Positions 15,541-31,887 of a stretch of 64,000 nucleotides of DNA are shown in pieces. Positions within the stretch are counted from its first letter, which is position 1. The number at the start of each line of letters is the position of its first letter. A program made the position numbers and the translations under genes. The notes beneath the pieces were generated by a model that saw only the letters and a list, made by a program, of their open reading frames with translations, searched no databases and was not told where the DNA came from. The DNA comes from Antennarius striatus (lineage: Eukaryota; Chordata; Actinopteri; Lophiiformes; Antennariidae): the NCBI RefSeq assembly GCF_040054535.1, contig NC_090794.1:9385001-9449000 (forward strand), written 5' to 3'.

Positions 15541-16020
15541 GTCATAACAGAGTTTGAAAGGTTAATCCTCAGAACTGATTCATTCACAGCCAGGACAGGA
15601 CAAAGTCCCAAATTTTTTTGGATGGCGATCTGTGGAACCTCATCCTTCAAATAAACTGCTTTTATTACTCTGATGTATCGACCATCTTTATAAATGGCGT
15701 TGCACTCAGGATTGTTTTGGTTCAGGCATAGGTGATTATTGTAGATGGCAGCAGGAGCACTAGGAGGAGCCAGAGAAGCCTCAACTTTTCACATATTATC
15801 TGTCTTGTGTACTCCAGCTGTCAGTAAACAGGGATGAATTCAGCAAATGTATCTATAAATCATCTCTTAATTCATTGACCGTTGATTGAGATCGCAACAC
15901 TTCACTTCTGTGAAAGTTTAAATGATTGTAGAACAGGAGAGAAATGTGCCAAAAATCCTTGACATCCTCGATTTGAGAGTTAATCATGAACACTTACCAA
16001 AGCTGACCAAATATTCGAGC

Positions 16021-16165
<145 letters not shown>

Positions 16166-16552
16166 AACCATCAAGAAAAGCTTAAGTGACTTTTACAAAA
16201 ACAGCATGTAAATATTCATTATGTTTTAGTGAAATCTCAAACTGCAGCTAATGGACTTTCACATGTTGGTGAGAGGAAAATCAGATAGTTTCTAGAAGGC
16301 AGGATGTGAATCTAGACACGTGTGGTATGAAACAAAGACTTAAAATGTCTGTGACACATCAGCGTCTGTAGCGAGGGTGACAGTCAGAACACAGGAACAT
16401 CTCAGTCTTGATGAGATGCCTGCAGCTCTGCAAAATTCCATGCCTTCCTGGTTGGAATGAAATTAGTGAGCTGGAGCTTTTGGACCCGTGACTTTGCTCA
16501 GCTGACAGCAAGAGACTTCATCATAAATGTATTGGTCACGGGTCTCACTCAC

Positions 16553-16555
16553 ACA

Positions 16556-16624
<69 letters not shown>
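16553..16624. repeat. (CA)n microsatellite
   Basis: About 35 CA units on the + strand, one of the few arrays here in this orientation. Confidence 0.95.
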
Positions 16625-16631
<7 letters not shown>

Positions 16632-16821
16632 TACTTTCTGCTCTCCACTTAAGAATAAAAGGGTGTTTAAGGTGGAAGCAAGGCTGTGCCTTGCAGTACC
16701 CCGGCAACGTGTCCGGAATGTACCCCTCATCTTGCCAGTAGCAATCTGGGATAACCTCCAGCATTACATGTGACCCGGAAGGAGGATACGAGATGATTAC
16801 GGTCACCTTTTCTACAAGAAA

Positions 16822-16885
16822 ATGGATGGATGGATGGGTGCATGGATGGATGGATGGATGGATGCAAGGATGGATGGATGGGTGG
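16822..16885. repeat. (GGAT)n microsatellite
   Basis: An imperfect GGAT/GGGT/GCAT tetranucleotide array of about 15 units. Arrays like this often form at retroposon tails. Confidence 0.9.
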
Positions 16886-18943
<2,058 letters not shown>

Positions 18944-19192
18944 AGTTGCGACACAGACACAACCTGTCTGTGCTGATCCCAGCATGTGTTTCCTGTATGA
19001 GAATGCTTGGAGTAGCTCAGTGTGCTTACAGTAAGTGTGTGAGAGGAAGACAGAAAGGAAGGGAGAGACAGAAAAGAGGGAAGAGCGAAGGCATGTCCAG
19101 GGGAAGCAAACCTAAAACGTAGAAAATTTCTGACCTTGAGGGCGAGTGGGTAAATCGTGGGGGGGGGGGGGGCTGCAGGGAAGGAACAAAGA

Positions 19193-19310
<118 letters not shown>

Positions 19311-20512
19311 CAGAGTCTTTGGAGGGCAACTGGAAATCCTCCAGAATCCTCTGCTCAAACCAACCATAAAATTCCAACCGAAAGCCACAAAACCAGAATG
19401 AGGACTGACGAAGGTGCCTTCTGCCCACAATGGGCGTGCATACGTGTGTGTTTCTGATTTTGTGTGTGTCTGTGGTTTGCACGAATTAACTTTTGTGAGT
19501 TTGCACGCTACATGTGATTAAAGGGACCAAGGAGAGGAGGCCAGGAGGGAGACGAGTGATGCAATCATCGGAAGCAAAGGAGAGGACACGAGGGCGGGCA
19601 GGAAGGAAGGGAGGGAAGACAGGAAGGAGGGATTGTTGCTTCTGGGGATCCAGCTCTCCAGGAATGTGCTGATGGTCATGTCCAACACAATCTGCATTCT
19701 GGGAAGCTCCATGGAGGTGATGCTTACCTGTTTTCGCACGCTACAGATTGCAAACGGGTGATCAAAATCACAATTTATTAGAGAGTCAGTGTTGTTAGTT
19801 TTCAAAAGCACACCAGTTCTTTTCCTTATGCAAGCAGCTTTCTCTCGCTGCAGGTCGGAGGCCCAAATCCACCCTCACACAGGAGGAGAGGAAATCTATT
19901 TCGGTGACAGCTACAGAAAGTCCACAAGCTCCCACATAGGCTCAGTGATTGGTAAGCCTGGGCAAAGAGTCTATTTATGAGCATGGCAAGAGTGGGCGGT
20001 CGTCCTTGAGCTGGTTCGTCTGCAGTCTGAAGTGCTAAGTGCTGTATACAGTTACAATAGATAGTACATGCACAAGGACGACTGAAGCTGGAGAAGGGGC
20101 AAGGCGGGGGGGGGGGGGCAAGAGAGCACTGGGAATACAGATGGTGAGTCAGAGGCCATTTGGAAAGTAATTTCATCTTTGAATGCCGTATATGTTTTCA
20201 TCAATGAAAAGGAAAGAATTTTCTGAAGCGAGAAGAAAAACAACTCTGTTTGTTGAAATGAAGCCTACTTGGAGGGGGGGGGGGGTGATACCATTCACAG
20301 GTTATTTTTGCACCATATTTATTGCAGATGAAAACGTTCGTTGCAATGCACTGCAATGAAAGTCTGCATCCACTCAAACTCCTCTGTGAAGCTGTGACTG
20401 CTCTAACAAAGCTAACCAAGCTGATATTTGCCAAGTGTAATGTTTATTGTTGTCACCATCTTGTTTAGTATCCTAATATTTGGTAATTGGTTTTGCAAAT
20501 ATTTGCTCATAA

Positions 20513-20782
20513 ACTGGAACGGTGGTCAGTGGTTAGCATTGTCGCTTCACAGGAAGAAGGTTCTGAGGTCTGCATGCTCTTCCCTTATCTTCCCTAGTTT
20601 CCTCCGAGCACTTGAGCTTCCTCCCACTGACCAAAACCATGAAATACTGGCGACTCTGAATTATGAATGATTTTTTCTGTCTATGTGTCCTTTGATGAAC
20701 TGACAACCAGTCCAGGGTGTAGCCTGCTTCTTATTTGGAGTAGGCCTTGGAAAAGGATAAATGGCAAAATATAATAAATGGT
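20513..20782 (+). mobile_element. tRNA-derived SINE, family A, copy 2
   Basis: The head GGTGGTCAGTGGTTAGCATT (A-box region) is followed by TGTCGCTTCACAGGAAGAAG, a decayed B-box region, the cttcctcccactg body, the ggcgactctgaatt segment, cagtccagggtgtagcctgc, and the tail GGATAAATGGC. Order and spacing match the copies at 15.3 kb and 39.3 kb. Confidence 0.8.
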
Positions 20783-23204
20783 CATAAGCTAAATCATTGG
20801 TTAATCTGCATTTCTCTTTGAATTTTTGTTTTGATGCAGTGAGGGCAAGCCTGGTGAACACCAGGGATTACATGAGAATTTCCTTTCATTTTCTTAAGTT
20901 GTGTAATAATAAATATGTATTTGATTTTTATACTTCTTCTTTTTTTATGTCAAGGAAAAGTCAGGGTCTCAACAAAGTCATCACACATCATCCTTCATCC
21001 TCCAAAATATAGAATTGTAAAATAAATAAATAAATAAAAATAAAAAGAATTAGGGTAAACCATTCAAAGTTTTCATTCAGTGTTGCTAAAACATTTAAAT
21101 CTTTTTTTGGTCTGTTCATGATTATATCTGCTCATGCATGAAGCCACGTCCTTCTTCACATCCTGTGATTTCTCGCCATCAATCTCAACCCAAAAAAAAA
21201 AATCACATTTCCACATTATGGCAGGATCATTCCTTTACATTTTTTCTTAATCACTAGTTTCTGACATTGAAAGCTTTGGGGATATTGTGGGGAGACTAAA
21301 TGTGGTGTGGCATGCCGCCAGTGAAAAGGGAAAAGAGAAGGGCAAAGGGGAGAGAAGATATGTTGAAGTGTTTGGAGAGACCGCCGCAGAATGGGTCTGG
21401 ACTGCTGTATGCATCCTGGCAAAATGACCTCGGCCTTGCACTGACCGCACAAACATGAACAATGTTTGATTCCTCCTGACATAGACAGAGTGCATCCCAG
21501 TGTCAAAGTAGAACCATGGCATTGATAAAGTTAAAGAAAACATTGATTCCTGTTGAAATACGAGTCTGAAAAAATAAATTAATGAAAGATGTTTTCTGTT
21601 AACCAAGCTACTCGACTGAAGGGGAAGAGAAAGACACCGCAGAGTGGAGGCTTTGACTGGTTTTCTCTCTGGCATCAGCTGTGCGGTTATACAGGCAAAG
21701 CTCAAACAGAATGCTGTGGTTTCTCTTGGACCACCACTATCCACACTTCCATGTAATGTTTTAGAGCTTACCATCACTGTTTTACTTCATGTGCTTATGA
21801 GTCAACGATAAGGAGGTGTCGAGAGGTCCTGCAAGGACATGGCTTACCCTTGCTGCATTCAAATCAAGCATTTGTATGATTCCAGCATACAAATCATGTC
21901 TGGACAAAACCATCGCCACCAAACTAGTTTGTTCTCATATGGTTGTGTGCTCTCTGTAGCCCCAAATTAAAATCAGCCCTTGGCTTTGAGTATTGCTTTT
22001 CCTCTCACACAACGCACATTTTGTCATGTTGTTTGTGCAATGAGGAACGTCAGCACGGATATTTTCGGTTGTGTGGAGGAGTCTACCCATAGCAGAGCAA
22101 ACACGACCCAACTTTGGCAGACTTTTTTGTTTGCTTAGTCTGTCACCCTTCAGTGAGCATTTGCACCTCATCTTCTTCACTGACAAACTGATGATGCATA
22201 TGTGAGAATTGGATTTGTTGCCGAACGGTGTAAAAATGCAGCAGGCTTTTTAGAAACACCTGGAAATATCTGAAATCCTGACTATTGTTACATGACATTC
22301 TCTCTCTTCTAAATCGTGCCACCACTAAATAATACACATTGCCCTGGAGTCCTTTAAAAAATCAACAAAGCGCCGCTGCTGAGAGTAAATTAAAAATGCA
22401 TGCTTCTGAAATGACTAACCTTTTGTTATTTCAGTGATGTAGTATATGTTTGACCTCTTGATTACACAACCAGTAGTGAGATGCAGAGACCTAAATCTGT
22501 GTCTCTGCCATATTTTTCATTCTGACAAGCAACATCGGCAACATCCTGACTTAGGTTTAATATTCACCAGCGGCATTGTCTTGAAACTGTAACATGTATT
22601 TCTAAACATGTACTTTACAAACACAAATTTTACAAGTGATTGAATCTTAAAAGTAGGCGTTTATTAACAAATCAGTGCAAGTGATGAACAGAACAAGTGA
22701 AATCCCGAACACAACACAAAATGAAAAACAGGTCAAAACCACACCTCTTGTATCTCCTTGTTTGAGAGAACTCCTGGTAATTCCTGCTTGTTGTCGAACA
22801 CCAGCAATGTTGCACCAATTAATCTCTGTATGAAGGAAAGACAGCCAACAGCATATATACAGTATAAAGATTTACACAATACACATGTACACTTAACCAG
22901 GGAACCCATGGCATGCTACCCCGAAAGTAGTTTTTTGCAACACCCCTGAATAGCACTGCTCACAAGATTAACAAATCCAATGTGAAAACACTTTGCCAAC
23001 CTTCACAGACTTACTTCAGTAATAGAGACTGAAATTTTTGTTGTTAAAATCTACATTTACATAAAAGTCCCTGCTTGAACTCCAAGACATTCACTGCTGC
23101 TGTTTTTTTCTATTATATCTTTATTTTAAAAAAAGTTGTATCTGTTTCCTGATCTAATTAGCCTGTTATTACATTCTGCTTCACAGCAGTGATGTATTGT
23201 AATT
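20783..23204. other. Intergenic, no gene seen
   Basis: No supportable gene. The frame at 21247-21777 (-) lacks domain content and splice context. Short AAAT repeats lie near 21022-21045. Confidence 0.4.
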
Positions 23205-23500
23205 GTCAGTGTTTGTGTGTTTGTGTGTTCGTCCGTTCGTCCGTCTATTCGTCTGTTAGTCCACCAAATATCTTCGCAACCATTGCAGATAGAAATATCA
23301 AAACAAAAAACACATTACTCTGGCAGCAAAGGGGATGAAATAAGATGATGACCTTGACCTTGAGAAAACTAGGTCAAGGTCAAATTTTAACTTTTCTACA
23401 CTCAGAAACTGGAACCTACTTTCATAAACAGGAATCTCCTTTCATAGATCAAGGCTAGTACTTTGATCTGAAAGTTTGCACGCTACATGTGATTAAATAA
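23205..23500 (+). repeat. Probable dispersed repeat with GACCTTGACCTTG motif
   Basis: A TCCGTTCGTCCGTC run leads into a segment with ATCTTCGCAACCATTGCAGA and then an inverted pair, GACCTTGACCTTG and AGGTCAAGGTCAAA, at about 23349-23379. This resembles a common unclassified fish repeat. The last part shares an identical 25-nt string (23473-23497) with 19498-19522. Confidence 0.5.
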
Positions 23501-23939
23501 TTGAATGTGATTAAGGTGAAAGTTTTTCCTGCATTAACCAGACCTCTGCACAACCCATAACATAATTTATCTCCTGTTGTTTTAATCAAAGATGTAACAT
23601 GTAATAGGCAACATTTATTTATTTATTTTATTGATTTTAAATGCTATACTGAACCCCGCAGAGGTGTACCTTGACCAGCAGGGTTGCACAGGCACAACAA
23701 CAGGCAAGGGCCAGGAGGGACACTGAAGACCCAACTACAGTCCAGCAAGTTCGCTGTCAGTCCAAAGTGGATTAAGCTTTTGGGGTACTAGCTCCCTTCT
23801 TTAACCTCTTGGCTATGATAGCCCGGTAGTTACTATGTACTGTACCTAACTTTTGATGTAAATCGCATATAAAGTTATAAGTGAATCAGTTTTCATAAAT
23901 GATCAAAATATATAGAGTCCATGCTTCAAACTTTAAAAA

Positions 23940-24600
23940 AAAAAAAGGCATTTGCATTACCGCACAGCAGTTTCCCTCCTCCCTATTATGCTAAAGTCAT
24001 GCTAATGGAAGAATACTAGCAATTAATTTATAAGGCTTGTCTCATTAATTTGCACATAGTAATTCAATATTCCATTAAAATCTATGCCCATATTCAGATT
24101 TTACATTATATTAATATCTATGCAAATACTTTCAATTCCCATGAGCCCACGGTTGCAGATCATTTCTTCTGCAGATGTGGTGTGTCATTAATATAAAGCT
24201 GTATCAGGAAAGACCAGTTGTGTGAAAATTCTAATCTATGAATTATGGTTTTCCGTGAGTATTGCTTAGGATTAGTGTGATAAAAGCCATATGGACACAT
24301 CATTCTAGGTCAGAAATGAATTCTGCACAGCTTGGGTCTTGAGATCAGTATGAGTCACCGGAACAGAGGGGATTGCTGGCTTGCAGAATTCATTAAGACA
24401 AATGTAAGGTCTATGGATTTCCTCAGGTAGAAAAAAAAAAAAGCCTTGGCAGCTGTACAACCGTACTCCCTCCTTGAATTCTTAAATAGCTTTCCATGCA
24501 CCTTTGGAATGGCAGCATTTTTTTTAATATCTCTCCACTGTTGATGGTTTATACAAATCTATGCAAACGATTTTGCATAAATTATTCAGTGTTAGCTCTG
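23940..24600. promoter_or_regulatory. Candidate conserved noncoding enhancer, octamer-rich
   Basis: This is AT-rich, low-repeat sequence with a perfect POU octamer ATTTGCAT at 23950-23957, its complement ATGCAAAT at 24120-24127, several ATTAAT/TAAT homeodomain cores, and near-octamers at 24560-24580. Such clusters are typical of developmental enhancers. This is inference only; the window has no conservation data. Confidence 0.3.
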
Positions 24601-24837
24601 GCTTATGTCATTTAAAAAAATTATTCTAGTCTCACAGCAATAAGAGCTATAAACTATAAGAGAGTAACCTCTGAGTCCACCCATAGGTACTTATTATTTT
24701 ACTCAGTATGCCCGCACCTCAACACTAACATTGCCAGAATGAGAGTAGTCTGTGTAGTATAACCACAATGCTGAGGAAAATGTAAATTTATAATCTTACA
24801 GTGGAAGTTGACATCATGTTGCGCCTCTCTGTTCAAT

Positions 24838-24852
24838 GGCGCCCCCATGCGG
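24838..24852 (-). promoter_or_regulatory. CTCF-like motif (weak)
   Basis: GGCGCCCCCATGCGG resembles the reverse complement of the CTCF core, with mismatches in the last third. It lies about 0.5 kb upstream of the gzf1 promoter region. Confidence 0.3.
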
Positions 24853-25229
24853 AAAAGAGAAAGGACTGCGCTCATCAACTTAGAATTACGGTAACCTCAT
24901 AAATGTATACCCGTACGTAATATTCAATAGAGTCATTGTTACTCTATTCCTGTTTACTTGAATTTCACGAGGCTTACAAGTTACTTCAAGTTATGAACGA
25001 TATGAGGAAGGGTTTCCTTCAAAGAGGTATTATTTAATTGTTATTCTGTGTTAGAATATGATTACAACGGAACTAATGTTATTTTGGATTGAGTAAAAAA
25101 AAACCGTTTAAGCATGAAAAAACTAAAACGTAACTCTTCTGTCCCTGTCGTCAATACACATGAAAAACTGATTCAAGAGCTGCATCGGTAGTTGGGTATT
25201 TCAATGTTATTAAAGAGCACTATGCTCTC

Positions 25230-25296
25230 AGCCAACCTGCACCATATCCGGTGCAGGTTGGCTGATTTGGGATCAGTCAACCTGCACCGGATATGG
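25230..25296. repeat. Three-arm inverted repeat upstream of gzf1
   Basis: AGCCAACCTGCACC (25230-25243) and its perfect complement (25250-25263) flank a 6-nt loop. In addition, 25242-25260 is perfectly complementary to 25278-25296 over 19 bp. Two mutually exclusive hairpins can therefore form, sharing the central arm. The third arm is followed by GTAAGT, a donor-like sequence. Confidence 0.95.
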
Positions 25297-25359
25297 TAAG
25301 TAAATGCATGTTTCAAGTCCTACTACGACGAAGTCAAGAACCACCCAAATTTTCCCTTG

Positions 25360-25449
25360 ATTGGCTGATGTATGCTATTGTGACGTTGGGTATAAGTATA
25401 AAGGATTTTCATTGGTTAAGATTTAGACATGCATATGAACTAAACCAAT
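25360..25449 (+). promoter_or_regulatory. gzf1: gzf1 promoter candidate with three CCAAT boxes
   Basis: ATTGG boxes at 25360-25364 and 25411-25415 and a CCAAT box at 25445-25449 make a likely NF-Y cluster. A CRE-like TGACGTTG at 25381 and a TATA-like GTATAAGTATAAAG at 25390-25403 lie between them. A candidate non-coding first exon ends at a good donor (ACG/GTAAGA, exon end 25580). The position, about 1 kb before the start codon and separated by one intron, fits gzf1. Confidence 0.45.
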
Positions 25450-25499
25450 CGAGAGAACAGCTGGGCAGAGACTGGCGTCACCATAGTAGAATCAATTTC

Positions 25500-25580
25500 T
25501 CTTTCAGGAGCGATTTCTACAGGAAATACCTTCTGTTATAAAGAACATTTGTGAAGGGCTGCCATTTTAGCAACCTTACG
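25500..25580 (+). other. gzf1: Candidate gzf1 non-coding exon 1
   Basis: The left edge is unknown. The right edge is a consensus donor at 25581 (GTAAGAG). The matching acceptor is the TTTTTCTCAG just before 26397, giving a 5' UTR intron of about 816 bp. This is inferred from splice signals alone. Confidence 0.4.
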
Positions 25581-26411
25581 GTAAGAGAACTTATTTCGTG
25601 TCGACATATGTTCAGCTTTCTGTCATAGGCTCGCTGTCTGTCCTCTGACTCTTTGTACGTTAGATTGACTTTACAGTCATGCACATCAAACTGTGTTTGT
25701 TGTAGGGCCGGTGAAGTTAGCTAACCTAGCTTGTTTACCACTCTGTTATCTTGCTCTTAGCGGTTAACATCATCTGAACAAAAGCACAACATTTCTCTAT
25801 AGACGGTGTGTTTACGTTGGTCAGATCTACCTAGTGTCAGAAAGGTGAACGATTTTAACAAAATAAGGATAATATTAGCCTCTTTTGGTATATGGTAAAA
25901 GGCAAGTCACTTCCCGAATGATTGTATGTAAACTTTATGTAGTTGATGTTAGAAGCAGTTCGTCTCCAAAACACTTTACGTACTAAATTAAGAACTACTT
26001 TAATTATAGTTTGCATTCAAGACAATACTCCATTCTATTGTCCGCACTGAACAGGTTTAATGAGAGAAGACTTCACCTGGTAACTTCAGTGATCCAGGAT
26101 AACTGGGTCAAAATTCAACAGATGACGCAAACATTCAAATAGCTATCAATAATCATCGTGATCGTTCTGTAATTGTCAATATTGTTGTTGCACTTTTTTT
26201 TTAAAAAATAAATAATTTGGTAGCTCTTATGCACATGCGTTACACTTGAAGTGCCCGTGGTAATAACAGATGCCAAAATATAGTCCTACTATAATGTCAA
26301 TACTTAAAATATGTGTGTTCTCAATTTAAATAAAATACAGCTAAAGGAAACATTACAAGTTGCCACTCCCCACATTTTTTTGTTTGTTTTTCTCAGCAGC
26401 ACAAATGAATA

Positions 26412-30227
<3,816 letters not shown>

Positions 30228-30701
30228 GTTTCTGCTGCTGTATGGAAAATCCCACCCAGCTGAACCTTGAAGTAGCTACAGCTCAACATGATGTATAGAA
30301 AGTACAAATGCATGAGAATATAAGCATTTTTATCCGTAAATAGGGGATATCCTTTAATTTATTTTGGCATTACTGTCTGGTTTTATTCTTAACATGTTAT
30401 TGATAATAATCACATTTCAGCAGTATCAATGGATGGGTGGGTCAATGATTCTTACATTCTTGAAAAACTACAAACTGCTTGGGATATAGCTACTAAGGCG
30501 TAACCATGATAATTTTATAATAAGTATATGTGCCCATTTTCTAATGAATTAATAATGGTGACAAATGCTAAAGGCTGAAAATAAGTTGTGGGAAAATGTT
30601 TTGCCTGAACTGGAAAGATATTCAGTGCTGGAAAATTTGTTTTTGTATAAATAAGACTTTTATGATCATAGCATACAGTGCCTCAAGACATGTTGACTGA
30701 A

Positions 30702-30707
30702 AATAAA
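30702..30707 (+). terminator. gzf1: gzf1 poly(A) signal
   Basis: AATAAA is followed by a GT-rich stretch (CGTTGTGTGGG). It lies 475 bp after the gzf1 stop codon and is the best signal in the 3' flank. Confidence 0.65.
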
Positions 30708-30928
30708 CGTTGTGTGGGAAGTTAACTAAATTACTCCCGGAATCTAATTGATCACGGTGTTGTTTTTAACTCTCATTTGTGTCAGTCTTTGAACAAAGTG
30801 CCAGATCAGGTTGCATTATGAATGTCCCAGAAATAATGCAGTAGAGCAGCTGGCCCATTATGTGAATTTCAGATTTACATATATAGCAGAGAAGAAGATA
30901 TAGAAGAGAGTTATAAAGCAGACGTGAG

Positions 30929-30996
30929 TTTATTACCACCATTATTATTGTGGGGTAAGTGAGGTTAAAGCAGAACAGCTGGGATATATCTTTATT
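30929..30996 (-). terminator. napb: Candidate napb poly(A) signals
   Basis: Minus-strand AATAAA hexamers read as TTTATT at 30929-30934 and 30991-30996. No closer one was noticed below the napb stop codon, so the 3' UTR may be about 0.9-1.0 kb and end roughly 200-300 bp from the gzf1 3' end. Confidence 0.4.
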
Positions 30997-31797
30997 ATTG
31001 TCCATTTACACAAGCATACAGATCATATCCAAGGTCTGTTGTTACTCCATCTGGAAGGAGTTGCATATGCAGGGCGTCTGACCTGTCAGTAAAAACTTTG
31101 GTCTGGCTCTTACTAGTGGAAGTAACCATGCTGCCCTAGAAACAGTGACATGCTCAGTAACTGAGTTGATGGAGAGGCAAGTTTTCAAATAAAAATTCAC
31201 AAAACATTACAGGATGAGTGACTAAGAATGCACATCTGTGTATATGAGTAATAACACTAAAGTAAAGTAACAAGTTTGAATGATTCTAGATGCGAGTGTT
31301 TAACAGTCTACACTTGGTGCATATCTTTGCCCTTCTTAAAGAAGAGTCTATCCCTGTTGGGAATGAAATGGAAACAATCACTTTTGCATCCCTTTGATGA
31401 CTTTAAACCTCCCTCGACTGAATGGATCACTCCTCAACTCTTAAGAGATATAAGAATGCAATGGTACATTCTTGAAATCTCTACACACCAAGTTAAGTTA
31501 CAAAAAACAAATTGAAACCAATCACAAGTTAAAAAAGAAGAAGACTGTACCTGACTTAAGAAACAATAACTAGAAAACATGCAGTGTTTGTTGTCAATAC
31601 TAACGTCAGTTTCATAGTGTACAGCTCTGAAACCCCCCCCAAGTCAGACTGAGTGAGAACGGGGGTGCAGCAGTCCTCTGAGCAGAGGTGACGGTGAGAG
31701 CATTTACATTCTGACTAGATTCAAAGGGAAAGCTAAGATAGTAATCAGTGTAGCAGTGAGCAGTGGAGTATTCAAAGTCATCAGGTGCTATACAAGT

Positions 31798-31852
31798 GGT
31801 GTGTGTCTGTGTGTGTGTGTGTCCATGTGTGTGTGTGTGTGCATGCTTAGTG
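31798..31852. repeat. Short (GT)n microsatellite, napb 3' flank
   Basis: An imperfect GT array just downstream of the napb stop codon, probably within its 3' UTR. Confidence 0.85.
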
Positions 31853-31887
31853 TACATCCCGCTGTGCTGCATTCCTACTGCAGTGTT

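Noticed and set aside
21247-21777. A 176-aa minus frame
   Set aside because: Ser/Leu-rich low-information translation with no domain. It is probably chance.
25293-25541. An 82-aa frame upstream of gzf1
   Set aside because: It overlaps the CCAAT-box promoter and has no recognisable domain.
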